From: Aquabacterium lacunae
GTDB lineage: Bacteria; Pseudomonadota; Gammaproteobacteria; Burkholderiales; Burkholderiaceae_C
DNA: 64,000 nucleotides
NCBI RefSeq assembly: GCF_004310865.1
Contig: NZ_SIXI01000007.1
Span: forward strand, 1-64,000
Reading direction: 5' to 3'
Shown: one piece after another, positions 1 through 10,274 of the stretch
How positions within the stretch are numbered: the stretch's first letter is position 1
How the letters are laid out: every line of letters begins with the position of its first letter
Notes under the pieces: model-generated
Database searches by the model: none
Told to the model about the DNA's origin: nothing
Seen by the model: the letters and a program-made list of their open reading frames with translations, nothing else
Translations under genes and position numbers: made by a program

Positions 1-481
<481 letters not shown>

Positions 482-534
482 GATGCGCACTCCAGCTTTC
501 GAATGAGCTCAGAAGATTCAGATGGGGAAGATTG

Positions 535-609
535 TGGTGCCCATGGGCAGGATCGAACTGCCGACCTCCCCCTTACCAAGGGGGTGCTCTACCACTGAGC
601 CACATGGGC
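535..609 (-). tRNA. tRNA-Thr (GGT)
   Basis: 75 nt with an encoded CCA end. The cloverleaf reads cleanly: acceptor GCCCATG pairs with CATGGGC, the anticodon stem CCCCC/GGGGG holds loop TTGGTAA with anticodon GGT, and the T arm has GTTCGATCC. It lies 53 bp before tuf in the same transcript. Confidence 0.97.
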
Positions 610-734
610 ATCGACACAGGTGTGTGCACGCAAAACCTGCACACACCGGTATCGACCGCGGGTACCACAGAGAAAACCGCGAAGATTTTGATTCTAGCAC
701 GCCTTGCGTGACAGTTTGGCGACAACCTCGAGCC

Positions 735-808
735 TGGAGCGGGAGACGGGAATCGAACCCGCGTCATTAGCTTGGAAGGCTAAGGTTCTACCATTGAACT
801 ACTCCCGC
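735..808 (-). tRNA. tRNA-Gly (TCC)
   Basis: 74 nt including an encoded CCA. Acceptor GCGGGAG pairs with CTCCCGC. Anticodon stem TTAGC/GCTAA holds loop CTTCCAA, so the anticodon is TCC. T loop is GTTCGATTCC. It is the middle tRNA of the tuf transcript. Confidence 0.97.
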
Positions 809-864
809 CCGGGAGTGTTTCACTGACACAGCGCGCCGGGCCTGGTAAGGACCCCGGTGTTGCC

Positions 865-950
865 TGGTGGAGGAGGCTGGATTCGAACCAGCGTAGGCGT
901 TAGCCAACAGATTTACAGTCTGCCCCCTTTAGCCACTCGGGCACCCCTCC
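865..950 (-). tRNA. tRNA-Tyr (GTA)
   Basis: 86 nt including CCA, with the long variable arm expected of bacterial tRNA-Tyr. Acceptor GGAGGGG; anticodon arm GACTGTAAATC gives anticodon GTA; T arm has GGTTCGAATCC. It is the first gene of the tRNA-tuf transcript. Confidence 0.97.
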
Positions 951-964
951 AAGGCAAGAACGCT

Positions 965-994
965 ACTGTAGCACAGTGTTTTTGGCTTTTTCAA
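965..994 (-). promoter_or_regulatory. Probable sigma-70 promoter of the tRNA-tuf operon
   Basis: On the minus strand, TTGAAA (989-994) and TACAGT (965-970) are 18 bp apart, and the tRNA-Tyr 5' end is 14 nt below the -10 box. This suits a stable-RNA promoter. It is a read by eye; no start site is known. Confidence 0.55.
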
Positions 995-1012
995 GCCTCG
1001 CTGAAAATTTCT

Positions 1013-1846
1013 TCAAAAATCTTGCAGCGCCCAGCCCAGTGACACGCCTCGCTCGGCCAGGAAGCGTTGGGCCTGCCCGAAGTGCCCGTTGCCCACAAAG
1101 GGCGCTGGCGGGCGCGTGGCCGACAGGGGCGAGGGGTGGTTGCTTTGCAGCACCAGCAGGTCAGTGGCGGCATGGCCACTGGCGGCGCGGGCCTGTTCGA
1201 TGCCTGCGCGCTTGCGCTGCGCGTGGGCGCCCCACAGCATGAACACCTTGGGGCCCGGGTCAGCGGCCACGGCCTGCATGAGCTGGTCGGTCAGGCGCTC
1301 CCAGCCCCAGCCGGCATGGCTGGCGGCCTGTTCGGCCTGCACCGTGAGCACGGTGTTGAGCAGCAGCACGCCGGCGTCGGCCCAGTCGCCCAGGTGGCCG
1401 TGCGCGGGCGCCGGCAGGCCCAGATCGCGGGCGATCTCCTTGCGGATGTTGCGCAGGCTGGGCGGAATGGCCAGGCCCGGCGGCACCGAAAAGCTCAGGC
1501 CCTCGGCCTGGCCGGGGCCGTGGTACGGGTCTTGCCCCAGGATGACCACCCTCACCTGCTGGCGTGGCGTGCGCTGCAGGGCCGCAAACACCTGGGCCGG
1601 GTAGATGAGCAGGCCGGCGGCCACGGCCGCGTCAACTCGCCGCACAAGGGCCTGGCCCTCGGGGCTGGCGACGAAAGGATCCAGCAGGGCGCGCCAGCCC
1701 GATGTGGGCGGCACGGCATCGAACTGGGCCTGCAGAGGGCCCTGCAGCCGGTTGTCGGGCGTGGGCTGCGGGCCAGGTGGGGCCGCCTTGCGCGGGGAGC
1801 GGCCGGCCCTGTCGGGCAAGGGCTCCAGTTCAGGGAACAGCGACAC
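1013..1846 (-). CDS. ung: Uracil-DNA glycosylase, family 1
   Basis: Removes uracil from DNA as the first step of base-excision repair. The 277-residue product carries the water-activating motif GQDPYHGPGQAEGLSFSV and the late HPSPLSATRPP loop with the catalytic histidine. The usual AHGL in the first motif is AEGL here. The N-terminal 40 residues are proline- and arginine-rich, longer than in E. coli Ung and probably disordered. The start is 11 bp below the trpC stop, so it probably rides at the end of the trp transcript. Confidence 0.96.
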   Translation of the reverse strand: MSLFPELEPLPDRAGRSPRKAAPPGPQPTPDNRLQGPLQAQFDAVPPTSGWRALLDPFVASPEGQALVRRVDAAVAAGLLIYPAQVFAALQRTPRQQVRVVILGQDPYHGPGQAEGLSFSVPPGLAIPPSLRNIRKEIARDLGLPAPAHGHLGDWADAGVLLLNTVLTVQAEQAASHAGWGWERLTDQLMQAVAADPGPKVFMLWGAHAQRKRAGIEQARAASGHAATDLLVLQSNHPSPLSATRPPAPFVGNGHFGQAQRFLAERGVSLGWALQDF

Positions 1847-1857
1847 CGGGGCGCTGC

Positions 1858-2658
1858 TCAGGCGAACAGCTCGGCCAGGGCCAGGCCCGGATCGGGCTGG
1901 CGCATGAAGGCCTCGCCCACCAGGAAGGCGTGCACATCGGCGGCGCGCATGCGCTGCACATCGGCTGCGCCCAGGATGCCGCTTTCGGTGACCAGCAGGC
2001 GGTCGGCCGGCACGCGGTCGAGCAGGCCCAGCGTGGTGTCGAGCGTGACGTCGAAGGTGCGCAGGTTGCGGTTGTTGATGCCGACCAGCGGGGTCTTGAG
2101 CCTCAAGGCACGGTCGAGTTCTTCGCCGTCGTGCACTTCCACCAGCACGGCCAGGCCCAGGCTGTGGGCGCAGGCTTCCAGGTCGGCCATCTGGGCATCC
2201 GACAGGCAGGCGGCGATCAGCAAGATGCAGTCGGCGCCCATGGCGCGGGCTTCGTACACCTGGTAGGCGTCGACCATGAAATCCTTGCGCAGCACGGGCA
2301 GCGGGCAGGCGGCACGGGCCTGCTGCAGGTAGCTGGCATGGCCCTGGAAGAACTGCTCGTCGGTCAGCACGCTGAGGCAGGCGGCACCGTGCCGGGCGTA
2401 GCTGGCGGCGATCTCGGCGGGCACGAAGGGGTCGCGCATGACGCCCTTGCTGGGGCTGGCTTTCTTGATTTCGGCGATGACGGCGGCCTGGCCGGCGGCC
2501 ACTTTGGCGCGCAGCGCGCCGGCGAAATCACGCAGGTCGGCCTGTTCGCGGTTGCGGGCCTCGGCGGCTTCGCGCACGCTGGCCAGCGACTGGCGCTGCA
2601 AGGCCGCAGCAACTTCCTGGTGCTTGACCGCGACGATTTTCTGGAGGATGTCGGACAT
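1858..2658 (-). CDS. trpC: Indole-3-glycerol phosphate synthase
   Basis: Closes the ring of carboxyphenylaminodeoxyribulose phosphate in tryptophan synthesis. The 266-residue TIM barrel shows the family landmarks [29 protein letters not shown] and [11 protein letters not shown]. There is no fused TrpF domain, as usual in Burkholderiales. It follows trpD by 23 bp and precedes ung by 11 bp on the same strand. Confidence 0.97.
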   Translation of the reverse strand: MSDILQKIVAVKHQEVAAALQRQSLASVREAAEARNREQADLRDFAGALRAKVAAGQAAVIAEIKKASPSKGVMRDPFVPAEIAASYARHGAACLSVLTDEQFFQGHASYLQQARAACPLPVLRKDFMVDAYQVYEARAMGADCILLIAACLSDAQMADLEACAHSLGLAVLVEVHDGEELDRALRLKTPLVGINNRNLRTFDVTLDTTLGLLDRVPADRLLVTESGILGAADVQRMRAADVHAFLVGEAFMRQPDPGLALAELFA

Positions 2659-2681
2659 GGGAAAGGCTTTCGGCGCGGGGC

Positions 2682-3722
2682 TCAGGCGGTGGGCTTGAAC
2701 GATTGCGTGGTTTGCACGAACTGGTACAGGCGCTCGGCCGCGGCGCCACTGGCCAGGGCCGCGCGGGCACGCTCGATGCCATCGGCCAGGGACTCGGCCA
2801 CACCCGCCACGTACAGCGCGGCACCGGCGTTGAACAGCACGATGTCGCGGGCGGGGCCGCTCTGGTTGTCGAGCACGCGGCGGGCGGCGTCGACCGAGGC
2901 CTGCGGGTTGCTCACGCGCAGGGCCGAGCCGTCGTGCACGGCCAGCCCGAACTGCTCGGGGCGAATGGTGTACTCGCGCACTTCGCCGTCGCGCAGCTCG
3001 GCCACGTGGGTGTCGCCGGCCAGGGTGATCTCGTCGAGGCCGTCGCAGCCGTGCACGATCAGCACGCGTTCAGAGCCCAGGCGCTGCAGCACGCGGGCCT
3101 GGATGCCGACCAGGTCACGGTGGAAGACGCCCATGAGCTGGTTGGGCGCGCCCGCCGGGTTGGTGAGCGGCCCCAGGATGTTGAACAGGGTGCGCACGCC
3201 CAGCTCTTTGCGCACGGGCGCGGCATGCTTCATGGCGCCGTGGTGGTTGGGCGCGAACATGAAGCCGATGCCGGTGGTTTGCAGGCTTTGGGCCACCTGC
3301 TCGGGATTCAGGTTGATGTAGGCGCCCAGGGCTTCGAGCACGTCGGCACTGCCGGTGCTGGACGAGACGCTGCGCCCGCCGTGCTTGGCCACGCGGGCCC
3401 CGGCGGCGGCGGCCACGAACATGGCCGTGGTGGAGATGTTGAAGGTGTGGGCGCCGTCACCGCCCGTGCCGCACAGATCGACCAGGTGGGTGGTGTCGGC
3501 CACGGCCACCGGGGTGGCGAACTCGCGCATGACCTGGGCGGCGGCCGCGATTTCACCCACGGTTTCCTTCTTGACGCGCAGGCCGGTGATCAGGGCGGCC
3601 ATGGTGACGGGCGACATCTCGCCCTGCATGATGCGGCGCATGACGCTCAGCATCTCGTCGTGGAAGATTTCGCGGTGCTCGATGACGCGCTGCAGGGCGT
3701 CCTTGTCGCTGATGGTGCTCAT
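2682..3722 (-). CDS. trpD: Anthranilate phosphoribosyltransferase
   Basis: Transfers phosphoribosyl from PRPP to anthranilate. The 346-residue protein has the PRPP/Mg motif [15 protein letters not shown], the [21 protein letters not shown] segment that lines the anthranilate tunnel (the usual KHGNR-S is KHGGR-S here), and GCDGLDEIT. It is a stand-alone TrpD, not fused to TrpG. It sits between trpG (19 bp) and trpC (23 bp). Confidence 0.97.
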   Translation of the reverse strand: MSTISDKDALQRVIEHREIFHDEMLSVMRRIMQGEMSPVTMAALITGLRVKKETVGEIAAAAQVMREFATPVAVADTTHLVDLCGTGGDGAHTFNISTTAMFVAAAAGARVAKHGGRSVSSSTGSADVLEALGAYINLNPEQVAQSLQTTGIGFMFAPNHHGAMKHAAPVRKELGVRTLFNILGPLTNPAGAPNQLMGVFHRDLVGIQARVLQRLGSERVLIVHGCDGLDEITLAGDTHVAELRDGEVREYTIRPEQFGLAVHDGSALRVSNPQASVDAARRVLDNQSGPARDIVLFNAGAALYVAGVAESLADGIERARAALASGAAAERLYQFVQTTQSFKPTA

Positions 3723-3741
3723 GACGTGGGCCTTGCGTGGG

Positions 3742-4326
3742 TCACATGGTCAGGAAGTTCTTGAGCATGGCGTGGCCGTGCTCGGTCAGGATGGACTCGG
3801 GGTGGAACTGCACACCTTCCAGCGGGGCGAAGTTCTGGTCGGTCTGCGGGCCCTTGTGGCGCACGCCCATGATCTCGCCGTCGTCGGTGGTGGAGGTGAT
3901 CTCCAGGCAATCGGGCAAGGTGGCGCGCTCGATGGCCAGCGAGTGGTAGCGGATCACGGTGAAATCGGCCGGCAGGCCGGCGTACACGCCCTTCTGGTCG
4001 GTGTGGATGACGGCGGTCTTGCCGTGCATCTGCACCTGGGCACGCACCACCTTGCCACCCAGGGCCGCGCCGATGCTCTGGTGGCCCAGGCACACGCCCA
4101 GGATGGGCAGCTGGCCGGTGAAGCGCTGCAGTGCGGGCACGCAGATGCCGGCCTCGGCGGGCGAGCAGGGCCCGGGCGACAGCACCAGGCGGTCGGGCCG
4201 CAGGGCAGCGATCTCGTCGAGGGTGATTTCGTCGTTGCGGACGACCTTCACCTCTTCACCGAGTTCGCAGAAGTACTGCACCAGGTTGAAGGTGAAGCTG
4301 TCGTAGTTGTCGATCATGAGCAGCAT
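3742..4326 (-). CDS. trpG: Anthranilate synthase component II (glutamine amidotransferase)
   Basis: Supplies ammonia from glutamine to TrpE; the same subunit often serves aminodeoxychorismate synthase. I placed the start at the ATG giving [14 protein letters not shown] because it has a GAGGAA ribosome-binding site and matches the family; a longer in-frame extension upstream is not family-like. 194 residues, with the catalytic Cys in GVCLGHQSI and the His/Glu pair in QFHPESI. trpE lies 4.4 kb upstream, so the two subunits of the enzyme are not adjacent here. Confidence 0.96.
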   Translation of the reverse strand: MLLMIDNYDSFTFNLVQYFCELGEEVKVVRNDEITLDEIAALRPDRLVLSPGPCSPAEAGICVPALQRFTGQLPILGVCLGHQSIGAALGGKVVRAQVQMHGKTAVIHTDQKGVYAGLPADFTVIRYHSLAIERATLPDCLEITSTTDDGEIMGVRHKGPQTDQNFAPLEGVQFHPESILTEHGHAMLKNFLTM

Positions 4327-4465
4327 GGCGGATTCCTCAGTCGGGCCAGGAGGGGGTTGCGGGGCGCGGGGTGTGCACTCAGTGCAGACACAAGCGGCGC
4401 CATCGCCACGACTCACCGCCACGGTGAGGGCTGTTCAGGATCGCAAGGGGCAACACGGCAAAACG

Positions 4466-4489
4466 GTGGCAACACATGATGGTTGCCAC
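4466..4489. repeat. Inverted repeat GTGGCAAC-N8-GTTGCCAC between xdhC and trpG
   Basis: Perfect 8-bp arms separated by 8 bp. Read on the minus strand it is a hairpin followed by CGTTTTG, so it may be a weak terminator for the molybdenum-hydroxylase genes; it could equally be an operator for trpG. The 201-bp gap around it holds no gene that I can see. Confidence 0.5.
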
Positions 4490-4527
4490 ATTATCGCCCC
4501 CCAGGGGCGTGCCTGCTCAGGGCCGGG

Positions 4528-5565
4528 TCATGCCAAGGTGCAGCCGGTGCTTCGGGCGGCCGCGGGGGCGGGCCAGCCCCGTTGTTCGGGCGCGGCCAGC
4601 TCGGGCAGGCCCTGGCGGCTGCGCTGGCGGGCCGACACCAGTTCTGCCGCGATCGACACGGCGATCTCGGCGGGGGTGCGGCTGCCGATCGGCACGCCGA
4701 TGGGGCCGTGCAGACGGCCCACCTCGGCCTCGCTGAGGTCGAAATGGCGGCGCAGCCGGTCACGGCGGGCCTGGCTGTTGACCTGCGAGCCCAGGGCGCC
4801 CACGTAGAAGGCGGGCGAGCGCAGGGCCTCCAGCAAGGCCATGTCGTCGAGCTTGGGGTCGTGCGTGAGCGCCACGACGGCCAGGTTGGCGTCCGGGCGC
4901 TGGGCCACGACCACGTCGTCGGGCATGCCGGGCAGCCAGGGGGCCTGGGCCAGGTCCCACTCGGCATGGTATTCCTCGCGCGGATCGCACACGCTCACGG
5001 CAAAGCCCAGGCTGTGGGCGATGGGCACGAGGCAGCGCGCCACCGGGTTGGCGCCAATGAGCAGCAGGCGCCAGCTGGGGCCATGGGTGGTGGCCAGCAC
5101 CCGGCCGTCCCACTGCACCTCGGGGGTGCCTGTGGCGTCGAGCACCTGCACGGTGCCGCTCGCCAGGTCGATGCGGCGGCACATGCGGCGCCCCTCGCGG
5201 ATGCCGGCCTGCAGGTGAAGCAGGCTGGCCAGGTCGGGGCAAGACTCCACCACCAGCGCCAGGGTGCCGCCGCAGGGCAGGCCGAAGCGGTGGTTGGCCT
5301 CGCGGTGGCCGCCGTAGGTGACGCATTCGGGCGTCGCGCCGTGGTGGGCCAGCTCGCCCCGGCGCACCCGGTCGATCAGGTCGTCTTCGATGCATCCCCC
5401 TGAGACGGAGCCTTGCACGCGGCCGTCGTCACAGATGGCCAGCCAGGCGCCAGGCTGCCGAGGAGCCGAGCCCCAGGTCTGGGCCACGGTGACCAGGGCA
5501 AAGCGGCGCCCCTGGGTGTGCCAGCGCAGCACGGCGTCGAGCACCTGCAGGTCGAGGCTTTCCAT
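4528..5565 (-). CDS. XdhC-family molybdenum cofactor chaperone
   Basis: XdhC/CoxI proteins bind sulfurated molybdopterin and insert it into xanthine-dehydrogenase-type enzymes. The 345-residue product has the N-terminal XdhC/CoxI segment (GSAPRQPGAWLAI and GSVSGGCIEDDLI, roughly residues 30-60) and a C-terminal Rossmann-like XdhC_C part (VGALGSQ, then GPIGVPIGSRTPAEIAVSIA). It starts 13 bp after the 2Fe-2S subunit stop, so it is almost certainly co-transcribed with the enzyme it matures. Confidence 0.9.
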   Translation of the reverse strand: MESLDLQVLDAVLRWHTQGRRFALVTVAQTWGSAPRQPGAWLAICDDGRVQGSVSGGCIEDDLIDRVRRGELAHHGATPECVTYGGHREANHRFGLPCGGTLALVVESCPDLASLLHLQAGIREGRRMCRRIDLASGTVQVLDATGTPEVQWDGRVLATTHGPSWRLLLIGANPVARCLVPIAHSLGFAVSVCDPREEYHAEWDLAQAPWLPGMPDDVVVAQRPDANLAVVALTHDPKLDDMALLEALRSPAFYVGALGSQVNSQARRDRLRRHFDLSEAEVGRLHGPIGVPIGSRTPAEIAVSIAAELVSARQRSRQGLPELAAPEQRGWPAPAAARSTGCTLA

Positions 5566-5578
5566 GGCCGAACCTGTT

Positions 5579-6049
5579 TCAGCGGGCGGCGCCGGCCATG
5601 CGCGAGGCGGCCAGCTTGATGGCTGCGCGGATGCGCCCGTAGGTGCCGCAACGGCACACGTTGTCGAGCGCGTCGATCTCGGCGTCGGTCGGGTTGGGGT
5701 TGCGGTTCAGCAGCGCCACCGCCGCCATGATCTGTCCAGGCTGACAGAAACCGCACTGCGACACGTCGAGGTCGAGCCAGGCCTGCTGCACAGGGTGCAG
5801 CTGCCCGTTGGGTGCCAACCCCTCGATGGTGGTGATGTGCTGGCCGCGCACGGTGGCAACCGTGGTGGAGCATGGCGTGAAGGCTTTGCCGTTGACATGG
5901 CAGGTGCAGGCTTTGCACACGTTGATGCCGCAGCCGTACTTGGGCCCGGTGATGCCGAGCTTGTCGCGCAGCACCCAGAGCAGGGCCATGTCGTCGGGGG
6001 CGTCGACCGACACCTGCTTGCCATTGACGGTGAGGTTCTGTGTGGGCAT
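5579..6049 (-). CDS. 2Fe-2S subunit of a molybdenum hydroxylase (IorA-like)
   Basis: Small electron-transfer subunit of an aldehyde-oxidase/isoquinoline-1-oxidoreductase type enzyme. 156 residues with two 2Fe-2S sites: a plant-ferredoxin-like site (GCGINVCKACTCHV plus a later Cys in TPCST) and a helical site (CGFCQPGQIM and NVCRCGTYGRI). The start has a GGAG-type ribosome-binding site. It lies between the large subunit (36 bp) and xdhC (13 bp). Confidence 0.93.
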   Translation of the reverse strand: MPTQNLTVNGKQVSVDAPDDMALLWVLRDKLGITGPKYGCGINVCKACTCHVNGKAFTPCSTTVATVRGQHITTIEGLAPNGQLHPVQQAWLDLDVSQCGFCQPGQIMAAVALLNRNPNPTDAEIDALDNVCRCGTYGRIRAAIKLAASRMAGAAR

Positions 6050-6085
6050 GTGGGACTCCTCGGTGCGGGATCGGGGGGGGCAGGG

Positions 6086-8449
6086 TCAGTTCGGCAGGGG
6101 CAACTTCAGGCGCTCGGGCAGCTTGCCCGGCGGGAAGGGCGTGAAGTCCACCGGGAAGAACAAGGGGAACTTGCGCACCTTCGTGCCGGTGGCGCGGGCA
6201 TAGGCATTGGCGATGGCGCCGCTGGAGGCCGACAGCCCGACCTCGCCCAGGCCACCGATGGCTTCGCCGTTGGCAGGCATCTGGATCACCTGCACCTGTT
6301 TGGGATAGCTGTTGATGCGGCCGTAGTGGTACTGCGAATAGCTGCCTTCCAGCGGCAGGCCGTTGCGGATGTGCAAGCCGGCGCTGAGCACGATGGAGAT
6401 GGATTCGGCCAGCGCCCCCTGCACCTGAGCGTCGATGCCACTGGGGTTGATGGGCACGCCCACGTCGATGGCAATGACCGCCCGGGTGACCAGGGCCGGC
6501 CCTGTGCCTGCGATGGCGGGCCGGGCGTCGAGTTCGACCAGGCAGGCCGTGTAGGCGCGGGTTTCCTGGTGCACGGCAATGCCCTGGGCAAAGCCTTTGG
6601 GCATGGCCTTGCCCCACTGCCCGGCTTCGGCCACGGCCTTGAGCACCGCCTTGGCGCGTGCCTGGCGCAACAGGCGCATGCGGAAGGCGTAAGGGTCTTG
6701 CCGCAGGGCCTTGGCCATCTCGTCGACGATGACTTCCTCGACCAGGCGTGCGGGCTGGATGTGCACCGAGCGGTACGAGCCCGTGTTCATGATGATGGGC
6801 TGGGGCAGCAGCAACTTGTTGGCCACGCCGAAGTTGTAGGGCGAGGACACCATGGTCTTGAACAGGGCCTCTTCAACCGCCAGATTGCCCAACGACTGCT
6901 GGACGATGGCGGGCGCCGCCGTGGCCACGGCGCTGAGCAGGTCACCGAAACCGTGGCGGGTGTCCAGACGCGGGCTGGCGATGCGGTGGTCGACCGACAC
7001 CACCTGCCCGGCCACGGCCGTGGCCCGGATGCGGTGGTACTGCGCCGGGCGGCCGCGGCCATGGCGCATGTCGTCGGCGCGGTGGTACATGAGCTTGCAG
7101 GGCCGACCCAGCAACTTCGACACCTGCGCAGCCTGCTGCACCGGGTCCCAGAACAGCCGGCGGCCAAAGGAGCCGCCCGAGGGCAGCACGTGCGCCTTCA
7201 CCGCCAGGGGCGACAGGCCCAGGTCGAGCGCCACCGACTGGGCCGCGGCAATGGGCGACTGCATGCCGGCCCAGATTTCACACCCCACGACCTTGCCGTT
7301 GCCGTCGGTGCGCACATCGGCAATGGCGCAATCGGTTTCCAGGGGCGCGTGGCTGAGCGGCGCCATTTCGAACTCGCCCTCGACCACCACCGAACCCAGC
7401 GATGGCAGGTTCAGCATGGGCGGCACGGCCTTCTTGAGCTTGGCCGTGATGGTGTCGTTGTTGTCGGCGTCGATGGTGCCGGCGCCCCAGGTGACGTCGA
7501 GCGCATTGACCGCATCCCAGGCCTGGCCGAAGGTTTCGGCCATGACCGCCACGCCGGGCGGAATGGGCGTGACGGCGCCGCCCTTGGGCAGCACGCACAC
7601 CCCGATCACCCCGGGCATGGCCTTGACCGCGGCCAGGTTGTTCACGCGGACCACCGTGCCCAGCAGCGTGGGCGGGCGGCGCACCATGGTGGGCTTGGCG
7701 TTGGGCACCGGCAGGTCCAGGGTGAACTGCTTCTTGCCGGTGACGATGTCCAGCGCGTCCAGGCGGCGGGCGGCCTTGCCGATCACCTTGTACTGGCCCG
7801 GGTTCTTGGGGCGCACGTCGAGCGGCGGCGGGATCAGCGAGGCGGCCAGCGTGAGCGCGCCGTAGGTGAGCCGGCGGCCGTCGGGCGCGACCACCGAGCC
7901 ATTGACCGTGATCAGCGTCGAGGCGCCCACGTTCAGCTGGGCGGCGGCTGCGGCCACCAGGCGGGCACGGGCCTTGGCGGCCAGCAGGGGCAACACCCCG
8001 GCAAAGCTGCGCACCGTGGTCGAGCCCCCGGTGAGCTGGTTGAACACCAGTTCGGGCCGCATGTCGGACAGCACCACATCCACCTGGGACAGCGGCACGT
8101 CCATCTCCTCGGCGATCATCATGGCCAGGGCCGTGTTGATGCCCTGCCCCGACTCCAGCCGCGGCAGCTCGAACAGCACGCGGTTCTGCGGCGTGACCTG
8201 CAGCTTGACCAGCGGCATGGTGGGCAGAGCCGCCTGCGTGACGGCGTCACCCAGGTCGTAGAAGTCGGTGGTATCGGGGGGCGTGAGGGGCAAAGCCGCC
8301 TGGGCCTCGGTGGGCAGGGCCAGCCCCGCGGCCATGGTCATGACCGGTGCGCTCAGGGCGTAGGTCAGCAGGGTGCGGCGGGTGAGGCCCGTCGGTGCAT
8401 CGCCCTCGGCAAGCGGGCCCTCGGCCTGCTCGGTGTCTCGCTCGTTCAT
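6086..8449 (-). CDS. Molybdopterin-binding large subunit, isoquinoline 1-oxidoreductase (IorB) type
   Basis: Catalytic subunit of a xanthine-dehydrogenase-family hydroxylase; the substrate (aldehyde or N-heterocycle) cannot be read from sequence. 787 residues. The N-terminus carries a Tat-like signal (TRRTLL, a hydrophobic stretch and a PTEAQA end), so the enzyme is probably exported folded with its cofactor. Cofactor-binding segments include GGSFGRRLF; the presumed catalytic glutamate is in GGLGEVGLSASSGAIANA near the C-terminus. No FAD subunit is present, as in IorAB enzymes that pass electrons to cytochromes or azurin. It lies between trpE and trpG. Confidence 0.9.
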   Translation of the reverse strand: MNERDTEQAEGPLAEGDAPTGLTRRTLLTYALSAPVMTMAAGLALPTEAQAALPLTPPDTTDFYDLGDAVTQAALPTMPLVKLQVTPQNRVLFELPRLESGQGINTALAMMIAEEMDVPLSQVDVVLSDMRPELVFNQLTGGSTTVRSFAGVLPLLAAKARARLVAAAAAQLNVGASTLITVNGSVVAPDGRRLTYGALTLAASLIPPPLDVRPKNPGQYKVIGKAARRLDALDIVTGKKQFTLDLPVPNAKPTMVRRPPTLLGTVVRVNNLAAVKAMPGVIGVCVLPKGGAVTPIPPGVAVMAETFGQAWDAVNALDVTWGAGTIDADNNDTITAKLKKAVPPMLNLPSLGSVVVEGEFEMAPLSHAPLETDCAIADVRTDGNGKVVGCEIWAGMQSPIAAAQSVALDLGLSPLAVKAHVLPSGGSFGRRLFWDPVQQAAQVSKLLGRPCKLMYHRADDMRHGRGRPAQYHRIRATAVAGQVVSVDHRIASPRLDTRHGFGDLLSAVATAAPAIVQQSLGNLAVEEALFKTMVSSPYNFGVANKLLLPQPIIMNTGSYRSVHIQPARLVEEVIVDEMAKALRQDPYAFRMRLLRQARAKAVLKAVAEAGQWGKAMPKGFAQGIAVHQETRAYTACLVELDARPAIAGTGPALVTRAVIAIDVGVPINPSGIDAQVQGALAESISIVLSAGLHIRNGLPLEGSYSQYHYGRINSYPKQVQVIQMPANGEAIGGLGEVGLSASSGAIANAYARATGTKVRKFPLFFPVDFTPFPPGKLPERLKLPLPN

Positions 8450-8633
8450 CGCGCCAACCTCCGTCGGTCAGTGCTGCCCATGCAGCGTGACCGGAAGGTT
8501 ACGGAATGTATCGAGCGGTCATTCAGGGGGTCTGAACAAACAATCGCAGGGCGTGCGCAGCGTCACGAACTGGTGCGCCGCACCATGCCACCGCGTGCGG
8601 TTTCGCACGCTGGCGTGTGCCCCTGAAAACACA

Positions 8634-8659
8634 CAAGCCCCACCGGGCGGAGGGGCTTG
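8634..8659 (-). terminator. Probable intrinsic terminator downstream of trpE
   Basis: CAAGCCCC (8634-8641) pairs with GGGGCTTG (8652-8659) around a 10-nt loop. On the minus strand the hairpin is followed by TGTGTTTTC. It sits 56 bp after the trpE stop, so trpE may end before the molybdenum-hydroxylase genes. Confidence 0.6.
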
Positions 8660-8715
8660 CAGACAGATCGCGCCACGAACGCGACAAATGGCGACAGAAG
8701 AAATCAGGGCGGGGT

Positions 8716-10191
8716 TCAGAGCCCCTGCTCGACCATCTCGGCCGCACGCATCACGGCACGGGCCTTGGCCTCGGTTTCCTTCCACTCCAGTTCGGGCACC
8801 GAATCGGCCACCACGCCGGCCCCAGCCTGCACGTACAGGGTCTGGTCCTTGATGACCCCCGTGCGGATGGCAATGGCCACGTCCATGTCGCCCGCAAAGC
8901 TCAGGTAGCCCACGGCGCCGCCGTAGATGCCCCGCTGCACGGGCTCGAGCTCGTCGATGATTTCCATGGCGCGGATCTTGGGCGCACCGCTGAGCGTGCC
9001 GGCCGGGAAGCTGGCGCGCAGCACGTCGAGCGGGCTCATGCCGTCTTTCAGCAGGCCTTCGACGTTGCTGACGATGTGCATGACATGCGAATAGCGCTCA
9101 ATGCCGAAGGCTTCGGTCACCTTGACCGTGCCGGTCTTGGCGATGCGGCCGATGTCGTTGCGGGCCAGGTCGATCAGCATGACGTGCTCGGCCCGCTCTT
9201 TCGGGTCGGCCAGCAGCTCGTGCTCGTGGGCCACGTCCTGCTCGGGGGTGGCGCCCCGCGGGCGGGTGCCGGCAATGGGGCGCACGGTGATCTTCTCGCC
9301 TTCGTCCACCCGCTCCTGGCGCACCAGGATCTCGGGGCTGGAGCCCACGATCTGGTGGTCGCCCATGTCGTAGTAGTACATGTAGGGGCTGGGGTTGAGC
9401 GAGCGCAGCGCGCGGTACAGGCTCAGCGGCGAGGCGGTGAAGCGCTTTTCCAGGCGCTGGCCGATCACGACCTGCATGCAGTCACCCGCGGCGATGTAGT
9501 CCTTGCAGCGCAGCACGGCGGCCTCGAAATCGGCCTTGTCGAAGTGACGCTGCACCGGGTGGGCCTCGGTGGCTTCGGTGGACGGCACGCTGTAGCCCTG
9601 CTTGAGTTGCGCCTGCAAGGCGGCCAGGCGGGCCTGGGCACGCTCGTAGGCCTGCGGCTGAGCCGGGTCGGCATAGACGATCAGGAACAGCCGGTCAGAC
9701 AGCTTGTCGATGACGGCCAGCTCTTCGCACTGCAGCAGCAGGATGTCGGGCGTGCCGATGCCGCCGGTTTTGTGGGTTTTCGCCAACCGGGGCTCGATGA
9801 AACGTACCGTGTCGTAACCAAAGTAACCGGCGAGGCCGCCAATGAAACGCGGCAGCCCCTGGGGCACGGCCACCTTGAAGCGCTGCTGGTACTGGGCGAT
9901 GAAGTCGAGCGGGTTGCCCTCGAAGGTCTCGACCACCTGGCCGTCGGTGACCACCTCGACATGGTGCCCGGTGGCGCGCACCAGGGTGCGGGCGGGCAGG
10001 CCCACGAAGGAATAACGGCCAAAACGCTCACCGCCCACCACCGATTCGAGCAGGAAGCTCAAGGGCTGGCCCTGCGTGAGCTTGAGGTACAGCGACAGCG
10101 GGGTGTCCAGGTCGGCCAGGGCCTGAGCGACCAGGGGGATGCGGTGGTGGCCTTCGGCGGCCAGGGCCTTGAATTGGTCCAGGGAAATCAT
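8716..10191 (-). CDS. trpE: Anthranilate synthase component I
   Basis: Converts chorismate to anthranilate with TrpG. The start was set at the ATG giving [15 protein letters not shown], which has a GGAG site nine bases upstream; 491 residues, normal length. The chorismate-binding domain shows [42 protein letters not shown] and the ending [18 protein letters not shown]. The N-terminal part contains [18 protein letters not shown], the region involved in tryptophan feedback. It is separated from trpG-D-C by a three-gene cassette. Confidence 0.97.
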   Translation of the reverse strand: MISLDQFKALAAEGHHRIPLVAQALADLDTPLSLYLKLTQGQPLSFLLESVVGGERFGRYSFVGLPARTLVRATGHHVEVVTDGQVVETFEGNPLDFIAQYQQRFKVAVPQGLPRFIGGLAGYFGYDTVRFIEPRLAKTHKTGGIGTPDILLLQCEELAVIDKLSDRLFLIVYADPAQPQAYERAQARLAALQAQLKQGYSVPSTEATEAHPVQRHFDKADFEAAVLRCKDYIAAGDCMQVVIGQRLEKRFTASPLSLYRALRSLNPSPYMYYYDMGDHQIVGSSPEILVRQERVDEGEKITVRPIAGTRPRGATPEQDVAHEHELLADPKERAEHVMLIDLARNDIGRIAKTGTVKVTEAFGIERYSHVMHIVSNVEGLLKDGMSPLDVLRASFPAGTLSGAPKIRAMEIIDELEPVQRGIYGGAVGYLSFAGDMDVAIAIRTGVIKDQTLYVQAGAGVVADSVPELEWKETEAKARAVMRAAEMVEQGL

Positions 10192-10274
10192 GTTCAGGCG
10201 CTCCAGCAGGGGCCGCATGGCCCTGCCTTCAGGATGTGGGGGCGGGAGGGGTGCCCGCATGCCGCAAAGCGGAA

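Noticed and set aside
5318-8626. An open frame of about 1100 codons on the plus strand
   Set aside because: It lies fully opposite the molybdenum-hydroxylase genes. It is rich in His, Gly, Gln and Ala and has no family motif; it is a shadow of GC-rich codon use.
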